In this document: positions 11,505 through 39,800 of the stretch, one piece after another
Layout of the letters: each line of letters opens with the position of its first letter
Position numbering within the stretch: position 1 is the stretch's first letter
Program-made: the position numbers and the translations under genes
The notes under the pieces: model-generated
What the model was told of the DNA's origin: nothing
Database searches by the model: none
Seen by the model: only the letters and a program-made list of their open reading frames with translations
NCBI GenBank assembly: GCA_017506865.1
Contig: JAFCMP010000051.1
Coordinates: 1-64,000 of the forward strand
Length of the DNA stretch: 64,000 bases
DNA from: Tribonema minus
Lineage: Eukaryota > Sar > Xanthophyceae > Tribonematales > Tribonemataceae
Direction of reading: 5' to 3'

Positions 11505-14500
11505 AACGCGGCCGCCGCCGTCGCAGCGTTGCGTGCAGCGGCAGTCTGCGGCGTTCAGGGCGCTTGCGGTGGCGGCGCACAACAGACCACCACGGTTTGC
11601 GAATGCCATCACGCAGACAAGCTGCGCCGCCCAACGCAGGCGCTGGGCGTCAACAACAATGTGTGAATAGCGTGTTGCCATCATAAACATATACTTCGAA
11701 GTACTCGTTGCGTCCGCAGGAAGTCAGCAGGGCGCCGTGTAGTGGCGGCGCATGGCGGACTACCACGGTGTGCGAATGCCATCACGCGCACAGAAGCCGG
11801 CAGGTTCGCCGCATGACGCAAGCGCTGGGCGTCAGTAACAACAGTATCCCCCATAACCGCAAACATCGTGTCCGTCATCATAAACATTGCGTCCGCAGGA
11901 CTTCCGGCATGCGCACGCGGCATGCATGGGGGGTGGGGCGGGCAGTCTCACGTGCGCTGGAGTTCGGGTTATCCTGACCCCAGGAACTCCTTCCCCTCGC
12001 CACAGCAAGCGCTGCGTCTATTCTCGACACCTCTCTTTTTTAAGGCGTTCCAAGCCCCTTGCGCAGGGCGTTTCGGGGAACCATTGACCTGTGGACCTAG
12101 CACGTGCGGCTGCCACCCCACTTATGGTCAGGTTCAGGGTTAGGTTAGGGTTATTGTCCCTAGCTCTAACCCTAGGTGCACAGCTCCAGGGCCCACCAAA
12201 ACGCCCCGCGGATGGGGCTCGAAACGCCTCGGCAGAAAGCGGTGTGGAGATCAAACGCAGGGCTTGCTGCAATGAGGGGTAGGAGTTTCTAGGGTTAGGC
12301 AAATCCTAACGTGAGACGCCCCCCCCCCCCCCCCCCGCCCTAGCGCATGCTGCGTGCGCCTGCTGGAATTCCTGAGGCCGCAAGGAGTGCGTGTGTATGA
12401 TGGCGGGGCGGACACAATGGTCGCCGTAATACGGATGTTGTTGCCACTACCCGGTGCCTGCGCCATGCGGCGAAGCTTGTCGGCATCAGTGCTCGTGATA
12501 GCATCGGCAAACCGTGGCGGCCTGCCATGCGCCACCACTATATACATGCGCCCTGAACGCATGCACGTGCTGGCACTCCTGAGGACGCAACAAGTTCATG
12601 TTTGTGATGGCGGATACGATGTTCGCCGTAATGCGGATGTTGTTGCTGACACCGCACCACTGCATCTGCAGGTACCCACGCAACTGCATCCCGCGCATGA
12701 TCGCCAACGACGAGCGCCATTGCGCAGTGGTACATAGAGATCGATGCTTTTAGACGGTCAGCGAAAGAGCTACGGCAGACGGGTTCGTGGTCCCGGACAC
12801 AGGCGAACTTCAAACATTCCAAAACCAAGATGTCGCTGAGGAAGACCTTCTGCAGCCTAGATGCCATGATCAAGTCATGGTGGTGCAGGGGGCCTTCCCC
12901 AGCCATATCTTGGTTTGTTCATGTGTGAAGTTCGTCTCCGTCTGGGGCCGCGTACCCCTCTGCCGTGCCTCCTGCACAAACCGGCTGACAGCGATGGTCT
13001 CTACACACCACGGCACAGCCGCGTTCGTCGTTGGCCACCATGTGCGGGATGCCGTTGCGTGGGTGCAGATGCAGTGGTGTGCCCTCCACAACAAATTTTG
13101 ATAAACTAAACACGCGAGTGAAATCTTGAAGCTTGCTGGTCCGGGAGGTGAAGTGCAGGCATGGGCCTGTTTTGCGCCAACACCCAAAGCCTGTGCTGCC
13201 ACGCAGTGAGGCTTGTCAGCGTCGATGCTCGTGATGGCACAGGCAAACCGTGGCGGCCTGCCATGCGCCACCACTACATCAGCCGTGAACGCACAAACTG
13301 CTACTGTGCGCCACGATGCTTCGCCGTGACAGCGGCGGCCGCGTTAGATGCTGCCCTCCCCGGTTGAAGTTGAAGTGGGAAAAACTGACCAACAGTAGGG
13401 AATCATTGGTGAACGGCACTTGCGGCTAACCATTCCTTGTCACCTATGTGGAGCTCCACGATCTTTGGAATCAGTTCCAAGTTACAGTTACAATTGAAAG
13501 TTGAACAACCAATCAGTGGAAGATGATATGGAAACCTTGTTTCTGTGTCTGAGCACGATTACAGCCTGGATGTAAGCGAAACGTGCTGCGCGACAGTGCT
13601 GGTGGAGCACTGCTGCAGCACAGTCCACTGGTACGTCAACGCACTGCACACACCTTCAGCAATAGTGTGCTCGTGTGATTGTGGTAGCCGACGCGGCTCC
13701 CTCAAACAGTTCGCAGAGTCAACAAGCATACAGCCACAACATACAATTACATCAAAGGTCAGCAATGTGGGGACTCTAAAGTGGCGCTTGCTGTGCCGCT
13801 TCTCCACTTCGTAAAGTGATCAGTTCAAACCTCAACGGGAACTACAGCGCACTCGTTGTACTGTCCGCAATGTGTCACAGGCGATGCATTGGTCGAGAAT
13901 CAACCGCTGCGCACTCACCTATTCGTGCACAGACGGTGGGAACGACAACCTCCACAAGCGGCAGCGTGACGTCAGTTCAAACTTCAACAAGAACCACAAG
14001 CGCACTCATTCTGACCGCAACGTGTCACAGACGGTGTATTGATTAGGGAAAAAAACAGCCACGCATTCACCTATTCGTGCACAGACGGTGGGAACGATCA
14101 CCTCCACAAGCGGCAGCGTGACGTCAGTTCAAACCTCAACAAGAACTACAAGCACACTCGTTGTCCTGTTCGAAATGTGTGCACAGATGGTGTGTTGACT
14201 CAGGGAAAAAACGCCATGCACTCACCGATTCGTGCACAGACGGTGGGAACGATGACCTCCACAAGCGGCAGCGTGACGTCAGGAGTGTCCTCCGTCCTGG
14301 CGACGAGCGAGATGAGCAGACCTGCAAATGGCACCAGTGATACCCGTTGCAAAGGATTAAAGGAGAGCAGGCTATCATAGCACTTCAGGAGATGTCCTTG
14401 TCGAGCGAGATCAGCGAACCTGCAAACGGCACGCATTGAAGGAGGGCAGATGATCATTGCACTTGTCGAAACGTGATTGACGCAGTGCACAATGCAACCA

Positions 14501-17379
14501 ACCACTAAACTCACTAGAACCGCACGGCAAGTGAGAGTAGATAATGATTGCACTATTGGAAACACCATTGTCATTGTCTTGTCATGAAATGATGCAGTGC
14601 AGAATGCAATGAACCACTAAACTGACCAGACTCGGTACAGCACAAAAATGGTGTCAAACCAGATCACAAAAGTACACAGGAGCACAACATGAGTACACTA
14701 AACACAGCAGTTCACACAAGTACACAGGAGCATAACACAAGTACACAGGAGTACAAGTGCACCACAGCAGTTCACAAAAGTACACAGGAGCACAGCATCA
14801 GTACACGTGAGTACAAGCGTCACCTGCGCTCAGTTCCCTGCACTTCTCCACAGGGTCCCTCAGCAGCTGCGCCAGCGGCCCACGCAGCACCTGACAAATG
14901 CATGCGTTTACATGTATGCACGCATGTCCACATGTGGTTCACACTCATGTTCACACTCATGTATGCACGTATACCGTGTACATGTATGCACGCATGTCAA
15001 CACATGGTTTGCACTCATGTATGCATGTATGCCGTGTACATGTATGCACGCATGCCAGCACAATGCTGAGCACATGGTACGCCATGGGGTTCACACTCAT
15101 GGATGCACGAGTCAGCACAGGGTTCACAACGCAGCGAACAAGCTATGTAACTAAACCCAGGCCGACTGCACCGGCACCACAATGTCGAGTTTTGAAGTGG
15201 CGGAACGTGTACGCTACAGCAGATACCTACCCTTCCGCAGCACCGCAGCTGTCACATATTGATGCAGGGCTCCTTATGTCACAGGCGTCTAGGAACGACA
15301 ACAGTGCTTTCCCTCAAAAATGCACACTTTTTGAAAGCTGCTGGAGCAGCCAACAACGGCGGTTTCAGCGCACGTACTTCAGGTTCTTTTTCGCCAGCTG
15401 CGTAGTTCAACCTGCTGGAGCGGCGGACACCGGTGGTGTTGGCACACACACTGCAGCTGTTGTTCGCCAAGTGCGACAGGAGCTTTGGCCAGTGGCGCTG
15501 CAGCAGCTATAGGCGCTCAGCATGCTGGCATCAGCAGCACTGGTGCAAGCATTTCGCGGTGCACATGTATGTTGCAGCGCGCTGCCTCGTTGCAACAATT
15601 CCAGGTGCCGCGAGTCACCTGCTTGAACTTGGCGCCAACCTACTAGAAGTTGGCACCTATACTTGGCATGGCGCTGCCACCTGCATCGGCTGACTTTATT
15701 GTTAGTATGTCTCTGTGTGCCGAAAGCATGGAAGCACAGTAGCTAACACGTGCATCAACTCTCAGACAAAACCAGTCGCACCTTCACTATAGGTTTTAGA
15801 TTTATTGAAATCACCTGCGACAACCAATCCCTCAGCATCGCCACGGCACTGTGAGTTGCATACAAAGCAGCAAAGTTCACTAATACAACGATTATGCAAC
15901 TCAATGTCGTTCACCTGTGTGAAGTAGGCGCCGAGCACGGATGCGTAACTGCCGTCCTTGCTGCTGTCCGCGCCCACCAGCACCTTGTCGAGCTTTGACA
16001 GTGCGCGCCGTCGCGTGGTCCTGACAGTTGCATCAGTTACATCGGTTACCAAATAAACCGAGAGAGCAGGCGGAGTCAGCAGGGCCAGAAAGCTCGAGGA
16101 GACCACGACCGTCGAGTCAGTATTCACACGCTCGGCGCCGCGCCAGACGCCGTCACGATGGCTGCGCCTGCCTCAAGCTGCTGACGCCAGTGCAGCCGCC
16201 TGGCGGGCGCTCCCGCGCAGTGCTTAACGCTAGAACGTGCGGGGTGACTCCAGCAATCCACCTGCCTTCAAGTTCCTGGCTCTGTTACGGCAGGGCATGC
16301 AGCCTGCACCTGCTATTTTTTGTACTCTGAACGTTGCTGCTAACACGTGGTTCGCCGGACACGCCATTCCAGGAGGCACACTCTGAAGCTATGATATTCA
16401 GCACTGCGAGAGAGCGCTTTTCTACTTCTTACAAGGACAGTGGCGTTGGCTCTGGGCACTGCCACTGCCAGCATTGTCAGTGTGCGTTCACAAAGCGAGG
16501 GAGCAGGCAGAGTCAGCATTGCAAGGATGCAGGAAGGAAAGGTGAGTGAGTGTATAGTGTGTGCCTTGGTGGCTCAGAGCGCTGCTGCTTGCGCATGGTC
16601 CTATGGCAAGTCAGTTGTAGGTTTAGGGTCACATTGAGGCGAGGGGCACAAAGCGAGAGGGACGGCAGCTGCAACATCACAAGGAAATGACTGTTGGTGC
16701 ACACACCACTCGCTCTCAGCCTGCTGTCGTGTCAGAATAAAAAAGATGGGGGTGCACTGCTGAGATGCCTTGTGCACTGTTCAGAAGTACCTGCATTGAC
16801 CAGTTCCAATAGCTCGTTTGCACTGAAAATCAACATAATGGTTACTGCGTAGAGATATGTAGTAAGCTCATGAGCTACAACACTGCGCGCCATGAAGGAG
16901 TGTTCTAAAATTGAGAAAAGCCCTGCCAATACTTCAGCGCCGTTGGTGCGCAGAGAGGGGGTACCGCCATGCACCCGCAACGCACATCCCCCTTTGCAGA
17001 AGGTGCCAGTTGCATCGGCATTGCCAACACAAATTAAGAACAAGCCCTTACAAGTATCAAGCAAACACATGCTCGCGGGCAGCTGATATTCTACAGGTCT
17101 TTGGCAGTTGGAAGCCTTTAAACATTCGCTTTCTGAAACTAACAATGGCTGTGATGTACAATCCACGTATGATACGTATGATTATTGCAGAGCACACTGG
17201 CTGCAGCTCAAGCTAAGCCACAGAGCCCGCACGCACCTGTCTGGATCGCTCAGGCAGTTGACGTCCCGCTGCAGCTTGAGGGTGAGCTGGTGCAGCGCTG
17301 CTGCCTGTTGCTGTTGCAGCTGGGCGGCGCGGTCATCCGCAGCCGCTGTCGATGCGCCTGCCGCTGCTGCGCCCTGCAT
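2356..17379 (-). CDS. DNAAF5: Dynein axonemal assembly factor 5 (HEAT repeats), partial
   Basis: Cytosolic HEAT-repeat protein required to pre-assemble axonemal dynein arms. Placed exons, high to low: 17379-17237 (ATG at 17379, upstream in-frame stop), 16020-15915, 14890-14824, 14321-14226, 10819-10697, 9983-9895, 8591-8528, 8221 to about 8170 (3' end uncertain), 6984-6885, 5714-5578, 4920-4759, 3433-3308, 2451-2356. Phases agree at nearly every junction. Peptides follow human DNAAF5 (HEATR2) in order: RRRALSKLDK, EETAEEVRLLLLKLL, ADPFPDAKRECC, TQRTCAAITVLNG, LWATHQSQVADMD, MPATLEDIGHWTVKS and SQDEEADVRSAVASC against human CTDEEAAVVQSC. A short exon between 6885 and 5714 is missing from this model (candidate near 6608-6650, entry phase unresolved). 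The second half of the protein lies left of 2356 or outside the window. The last intron seen uses a GC donor (GCAAGC, ending at 2355). Identification is from remembered family sequence, not a search. Confidence 0.82.
2580..3300 (-). repeat. Degenerate copies of two DNAAF5 exons
   Basis: Between exons 3433-3308 and 2451-2356 lie at least four diverged segments (near 2585-2650, 2800-2870, 2905-3010 and 3080-3140) sharing GAGCACTGAGCACGCTC. One (about 2930-3010) is clearly related to the 5' part of exon 2451-2356. Segments near 3205-3245 and 3250-3290 are copies of the 3' end of exon 3433-3308. They sit in the intron as partial exons with their flanks. Confidence 0.65.
3520..3960 (-). repeat. 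Three acceptor-side copies of a DNAAF5 exon
   Basis: Segments near 3530-3600, 3680-3750 and 3890-3950 repeat the acceptor and first 20 codons or so of exon 3433-3308. Each keeps an AG acceptor, a MMPATLED-like start and a version of the GHWT motif, then diverges. They lie upstream of the complete exon in the direction of transcription. Confidence 0.8.
4360..4545 (+). mobile_element. Fragment of PIF/Harbinger-like MITE
   Basis: Starts with GGCCGTCTTTT and then follows, with substitutions, the reverse complement of the right part of the element at 28014-28267, including the shared core ATTGAGCCTGC and AAACGTCAGCAGTTCT. The other terminus is not present, so this is a 5' fragment. It lies in the DNAAF5 intron between exons 4920-4759 and 3433-3308. 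Confidence 0.65.
5070..5540 (-). repeat. Four donor-side copies of a DNAAF5 exon
   Basis: Units near 5070-5145, 5200-5265, 5320-5390 and 5450-5520 repeat the 3' half of exon 5714-5578 with its GTGAGTCAC donor, at about 125 bp spacing. Each copy still encodes a version of IMEQADDATEVAHEAERL on the minus strand. All lie downstream of the complete exon. An acceptor-side copy of the same exon lies near 5850-5925. Confidence 0.85.
6700..6830 (-). repeat. Two donor-side copies of a DNAAF5 exon
   Basis: Segments at about 6705-6750 and 6785-6830 repeat the 3' end of exon 6984-6885 (peptide LNKLVFDR in the intact copy) with its GTGACG-type donor. Either could serve as an alternative exon end. Acceptor-side copies lie near 7065-7100 and 7130-7160. 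Confidence 0.75.
7530..8060. repeat. Three tandem units of about 215 bp
   Basis: Near 7530, 7740 and 7965 the sequence repeats a unit beginning CCTGAACACGCAC and running through GTATACACGCATATCAGC. The second and third copies are the closest. The repeats lie in the DNAAF5 intron between exons 8221-8170 and 6984-6885. They carry no recognisable exon, so they are ordinary intronic tandem repeats or copies of an exon edge I cannot see. Confidence 0.8.
11463..11503. repeat. Poly-G run (41 bp)
   Basis: The longest homopolymer in the window. Related tracts sit at 10098-10113, about 12319-12336, 23396-23414, 45300-45316, 61927-61942 and 62119-62140, nearly all in introns or intergenic DNA. Confidence 0.9.
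11735..12545. repeat. Long imperfect palindrome (arms about 350 bp)
   Basis: The left arm, about 11735-12083, is matched in inverted orientation by about 12186-12545, with a spacer of about 100 bp. Matching pairs include the pieces around 11980-12083 and 12186-12300, 11890-11980 and 12300-12400, and 11735-11880 and 12400-12545. Part of the arm (core CCACGGTTTGC) recurs directly near 11330-11375 and 11565-11655 and inverted near 13195-13285. It lies in the DNAAF5 intron between exons 14321-14226 and 10819-10697. A fold-back element or a local inverted duplication would both explain it; no transposase is visible. Confidence 0.75.
12658..13082. repeat. Second palindrome, coding-like arms
   Basis: Arms of about 210 bp (12658-12870 and 12876-13082) are inverted copies meeting near 12873. 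Translated outward from each arm, the peptides are alike: RNCIPRMIANDER in the left arm (+) and RNGIPHMVANDER in the right arm (-), followed by related PDTGELQ and PDGDELH stretches. This suggests a once-coding segment duplicated in inverted orientation. I do not recognise the family. Confidence 0.65.
13910..14130 (-). repeat. Two donor-side copies of a DNAAF5 exon
   Basis: Segments near 13915-13980 and 14065-14130 repeat the 3' two thirds of exon 14321-14226, including TCATCGTTCCCACCGTCTG (read on the minus strand) and the donor. Spacing is about 155 bp. A short copy of the acceptor side lies near 14395-14430. Confidence 0.85.
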
Positions 17380-17818
17380 GGCCACGCCAACACCTGCTCA
17401 GGTACCGGACCCGCTCTCCACTAATAAATGCGATCTTGCGTTGCGCCCGGACTGCACCACATACAATGGCCTAGCGTGCCACGCGCTAGCGTTGCGTGGA
17501 GCAAACTGGCAGCTGACCAAGCCCCAGCGATGCTGATAGCAGTACTGCAACTGTGGTGAGAGCATCACCCTCGGGTCGGTAAAAACGCGCTGAGCACTGT
17601 GTTCACATGAGAGAGGATCAAAGACACAAGACAGGTGTGGGGGGGAAGCTGGTGACGTTGTTGCAGAAGCAGCTTCTGTACCTGTTGTGGTGTCAGTGCC
17701 GGAAGCACTAGGCGCGCCCCGTCGTGCTCGTCTCTCGCAGCCAAGCAGCGTGCGTTCAAATATCTGAAGGGCGGGAGGGAGCCAAACAGCAGCGACTGGA
17801 GAGGGCAGGGCACGGAGC
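17380..17818. promoter_or_regulatory. Divergent promoter region between DNAAF5 and CCT5
   Basis: The two ATG codons face away from each other across 439 bp, so both promoters must lie here or in the first exons. No TATA box stands out. The arrangement suggests a shared bidirectional promoter, but start sites cannot be placed from sequence alone. Confidence 0.6.
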
Positions 17819-35047
<17,229 letters not shown>

Positions 35048-36597
35048 GAACCGCAGGCTGCTGCTCTGGCCGCCCTAGCAAAGCCACGCTTGCACTCTGC
35101 TGGGCGCAAGAGGGCATGCTGCTTGGCTTTGCCGCTTGCGGTTTAGCTGCAAAAGGCGGCGGGCGGGGCAATGCAGGAGGCTGCTGCAACAAGAAGCCTT
35201 CAAACACCACACAAATGCACAGCATGGTGATTGCTTAATCTGCGCCAATGTCTTGGTATTTCTGTGGTTTCTGCGCCTCCAATGCCTTCAGTGATGGTAT
35301 GTGTGCGTTCCCTCAAGCATGCTTGCGTGTACGCAGACCTCCATGCCGCACCATCTGGTGCATCCCGCACATACCATCAGAGCGAGACGGAGCATACACA
35401 TACATACAAACCCTCATTGCATCTGCATACAATTCTGCGCAGGAGCAATTCGCACAGGACACTGTGCGATGCAATGTTCAGATGACAGCTTCAGTATGCT
35501 GTGTGTTGAGCATAGCCTGTTTGAAGCACTGCGGCATGTACAGTTTGACTCAGCTGAAAGCAAACTGCGCGTGCATTATCGGCCAGTGCTTTGAAGTGCA
35601 CATGTACCATCAATTCACAGTGCTCAACACTTTAATTGGCACTCAGCGGTCGGTTGCTACACCACGATTGCTGCGCTGAAACGCAAATATACCTGCGTCA
35701 GCTGCTGATGACCAGCAGCACTGCGGCGGAAAAGGTATTTTGAGGCATTCCGCCTAGTTCATCCCATCAGATATCCCAGACCTGACATACTCCCGTCAGC
35801 TGTTGCATGCTGTACTGTATGTATGTAGTCATCACTGCAAAAAAAACACCCTATTTGCCATGAAAAATTATCATCGTCGTGTACTCACATTGCACACACA
35901 AGTGATTGCAGGCCTCATTGCATTTTTGCCAACAGCTTCATTCTGTTGTCTGAGGATTGCAAAGGGGATGCACCTGAGCCTGTGAAGCAGCGCGTCGCAT
36001 GCACCGCAAGTTGCACCACACAACAGCTGACACACGATGGCCTTCCAGTGCGGTCTCACCTGAGAGAGGTCTCACCTGAGAGAATGTTCATCATCGCCGG
36101 TGGTATGGGATGATCATGTGGCTGAAGGTGTGTGCATGTTACTACGCTGACATTGCGCTTGCTGTCGACCACCAGCAGCGTGCGCCGGACACCCACTACT
36201 TTACCCACGCCTGCATGCAGACTGTGTGGCGCAACATTACGCTCTGCATAAGCTTATCGCTGCCATGCTGCGCCTGCAGGCGCAGATGCTCTTCAGCGGG
36301 CCACCATAATACATGCTGTACTCATACACCGGCTCGTGGTTCACCGCGCTAGGAACCAACCAAAACACGAAGATATCATTGGTGACTATTAGACTGTGGC
36401 ACCCCCCGCCCCCTTTCAGCCAAGCCTAGGTCACTTGATGGGCATTGCTAATGATGCAGCACATAGCTTTCTTTTGATGTAGTCAAAAAGAAGGCGCTGC
36501 GCTTAGAGGTGGACGAGCTTCATATCGAACAGCATGCTATGAACCCGTCTGTGAACACGAGAGTGCACCGCCGGGAATCGGACGCAAGATCGAAAGA
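35048..36597. other. Intergenic region downstream of CCT5
   Basis: No gene recognised. Short open frames here show no family signature or supported splice structure. A polyadenylation signal could not be placed. Confidence 0.5.
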
Positions 36598-36676
36598 GCC
36601 CCAAACGGGATTCGAACCCACGCCCACCCCCTGCGAGGGTTGAGCAAGGACCTTTTTACCACTAAGCTAACCAGGC
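36598..36676 (-). tRNA. tRNA-like element (degenerate tRNA or SINE head)
   Basis: Read on the minus strand it contains a perfect Pol III box A (TAGCTTAGTGG, 36669-36659) and box B (GGTTCGAATCC, 36618-36608) at tRNA-like spacing, with a plausible D-arm and T-arm. The acceptor stem pairs imperfectly (GCCTGGT against TTGGGGC). The best anticodon stem (CCTTG with CAGGG) leaves a loop longer than 7 nt, so no anticodon is assigned. A tRNA pseudogene or the 5' head of a tRNA-derived SINE is more likely than a working tRNA. Confidence 0.5.
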
Positions 36677-36845
36677 AGCGCAACGGCACGAAGCCAATGG
36701 CGCCATGTAAGCCAGATGAGGAGCGCGGGAAACCCAAGGGGTCTGTCGGCACCACTGTATTACCCGCCAACTGCAACCAGTTCTCTTGGGGTACTGTTGA
36801 AGTATGTTCTTTCCCTCTCCGCAATGACACATTGCGACAGACATC

Positions 36846-39800
36846 ATGGAAGAGCAACAACAGCAAAGCCCTCAGATGAAAGTCTTCGTCTCTGGTTGCT
36901 ATGACATCCTGCACGGTGGTCACGTTGAGTTCTTCTCCCAGGCGAGGGCTCTCGGCGACTACCTCATCGTGTCCTTCGCATCAGATGCGGTGCTGGCGGC
37001 GCACAAGCACGGGCGGCGATCTAGCATCCCCACCGAGCACAAACGGAAGCTGATCGGTGCACTGCGCATGGTGGACGAGGTGGTCGTGGGCGAAGGGCAC
37101 AGGTCAGGGCTGGACTTCGAGGACCATTTTTTGCGCATCAAACCGCAGCTGCTGGTGGCGACGGAGGACGACAAGTACAGCGGAGTTAAAAGAGAGCTCT
37201 GCGCAAAGGCGAGTGTGCTGCTGTAGCTGCTGCCTCTGCTATAAGAATGATTCCTTCCATGGCAACTTCCTGAATATACCTGAAGAGGCTGGGCACCACT
37301 GGGGCTGCTTCTGGTGTAGTGAATAATAATCAGTGTCTCTACATCGCCACCATGGCCGAAGGTAATCATCAGAAATCTGTATTGCAAAACTGCATGGTAG
37401 TTGCGGTGAGTGCAGGCGGCAGTGTCAGAAAATACGTGGTGGATGTCGAGTCTGAGTGTGCAAGGTTGCATGTCGCGCACATTGTAGAATGACCTACTCT
37501 TTAAAGGTTAGTGGCAAGCACTCATCCCACCGTCCTGCACCTTATGTGCCACAAACCGCAGCAGAGCCTTTGCTATGACAAGCATAGACTTAAATCATAA
37601 ACGATAGTGGGCACCAGTGTCATTACCTGGATCCTGCGCTTACAAACACACTTTACCGCGCGCTGAACAGGAAGCCTTAGAATGCAAGATCTCCCCCATC
37701 CAAATGGTGGAATGCTACAAGTTGCATGCCTGGTGCCCCAACTCCCTCTCAACAGTTCCAAACATTGTTGTTGCCAGCTGTTACACAAAGAAAATACAGG
37801 CGCTCTCTGCTAGTGGGAGGCACAAGCTACCGCGCATGTACTAGTAGTCTGATCCCGCCCCAAGCAAACCCAAGTTTGAACTTGGCTTCACACGGACACT
37901 GGCCAGGGGGAGTCACATCCTTGCTGACACATGGACTTTGACCCTCTGTGATGACAAGTGCTCCCTTGTTTTGCACCACAAGCGGTAGCAATCAGCCTTC
38001 GCCTGCCTGACCACTAGCGCGCTAGGCCGCCAAAACAGTCAGCATCACGCTACTGAGCATCATCCTACTGAGCAACATCACCTCACTTCCGCAAGTGGGC
38101 GCGGAATACGTAACCCGTAACCCTCCCCAAAAGCCTCGGCTACACGACGGTCAGCACCAGCCAAGTACTCGCGGTATCCAGCCGTACGCTGCACTATTAC
38201 ACCCTGATACGCCATCACACAATGATAATCTACTGAGTGTCATCCCCTTACTGAGCATCATCACCTCACCACACACAGGTTGGCGCGGAGTGCGTAAGCC
38301 TGTCCACAACCCTCGGCCACGCACAGCCAGATACTCACAATACCCAGCCTTCCGCCGCACTCCTGCACCGTGCTACGCCGTTAAATCATGATCGTCTGCA
38401 TCCCTTATGTGCTCTGACCCCACAATCGCAGGTTGGCGCGGAGTACATAATCCTCCCCAAAACCCTCGGCTACACCCCCGTCAGAACCAGCCAAATACTA
38501 GCGGTATCCAGCCTTCGGCTGCACCATCACACCGTGCTATGCCGTCACACAACAATGGCCTACTGATTATCATCCCCTATCTCCTCTGACCCCACAACCA
38601 CAGGTTGGCGCAGAATACGTAATTCTGCCCAAAACCCTCGGCTACACGCCCGTCAGCACCAGCCAAATTCTCGCTGCGATACGCGCCCCTGAGCGCTGCC
38701 CCCTGCGCGTCGACTTCGGCGGCGGCTGGCTAGACGTCCCCAAACACGCGCGCGAAGGCGCTTTCATCGTTAACTGCGCCATCACGCCCATGGTCGCGTT
38801 GGATGAGTGGGGGTACCACATAGGGGGGGGGCTGGGGGGGTCTGCGGCGTATGCGCTGCTGCGGGGGTGCGACGCCGTGCAGAGCGAGCTGGATCTGGGC
38901 GTCGGCTGGCAGGTATGTATGTAGTGCCAACAGGTATGTATCCTGGCAGGTATGTAGGTATGTAGAAATACGTACGCGCTGCTGCGCGGGCGCGACGCCG
39001 TGCAGAGCGAGCTGGATTTAGGGGTCGGCTGGCAGGTATGTATGTATGCAGTAATATTATAGTGCTAAGCTGGGGGTAGTGGACCGGGGGGGGGGCTGCA
39101 GAGTTTACAGCGTGCAGAGCGAGCTGGACCTTGGGGTGGGCTGGCAGTATGTAGGTAAAAATGGCATTACCTTTGCACAGACTAGTAGTGTGCAGAGCGA
39201 GCTGGACCTGGGTCGGCTGGCAGGCGTGGTGCTAACCTTGTTTTACAGGGCCAGGGTGTTTGAAGCATGGCACCATGCTAATCTTGTGGTACGGGACTGG
39301 TGGTATTGCAGCATAGCACCGTGCGTGAGCGAGCTGCACCTGGTTGTGGGCTGACAGGTATGTATACAGCAGCCTGACAGTAGGTAATCTGGAAGAGAAA
39401 TTGTAGCCTTTGGGGGTTGAGGTATTTGTGGCACATGTGCGTGTGCTGCCGCATGGCTGCTACACGGTGCTAAGCAGGCTGGATCTGGCCATGGACTGAG
39501 ATGGCTAGCTGCTTGACAACTGACACATGGTGGGGGTATGCTAGGTGCCATAGCGGGGTATGCTAGGCATGCGGCGTCATGCGCTTGCTGGGTCTGGGCG
39601 TGGACTGGCAGGTATGTAGGTATGATAGCACAGCACCGTCATGTGCTCAAGTCATTATACCTGCGATTATCTGTGAAGTCGAAACACTTCACTCAGCACT
39701 CACACACACTCCACACTAGTTCTTGTAGTTAAGTATCGCACCCGTGTCAATGACATACTCAGGAGATCTATGCTCTTGGGCGCAGGACCCGGCAGTGATC

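Noticed and set aside
15412-15512. Candidate minus-strand exon with HWPKLLSHLANN
   Set aside because: DNAAF5 exons 16020-15915 and 14890-14824 join directly in phase and match the family without a gap, so this segment is not needed.
36598-36676. Functional tRNA with assigned anticodon
   Set aside because: The anticodon arm and acceptor stem do not fold convincingly, so no isotype is given.
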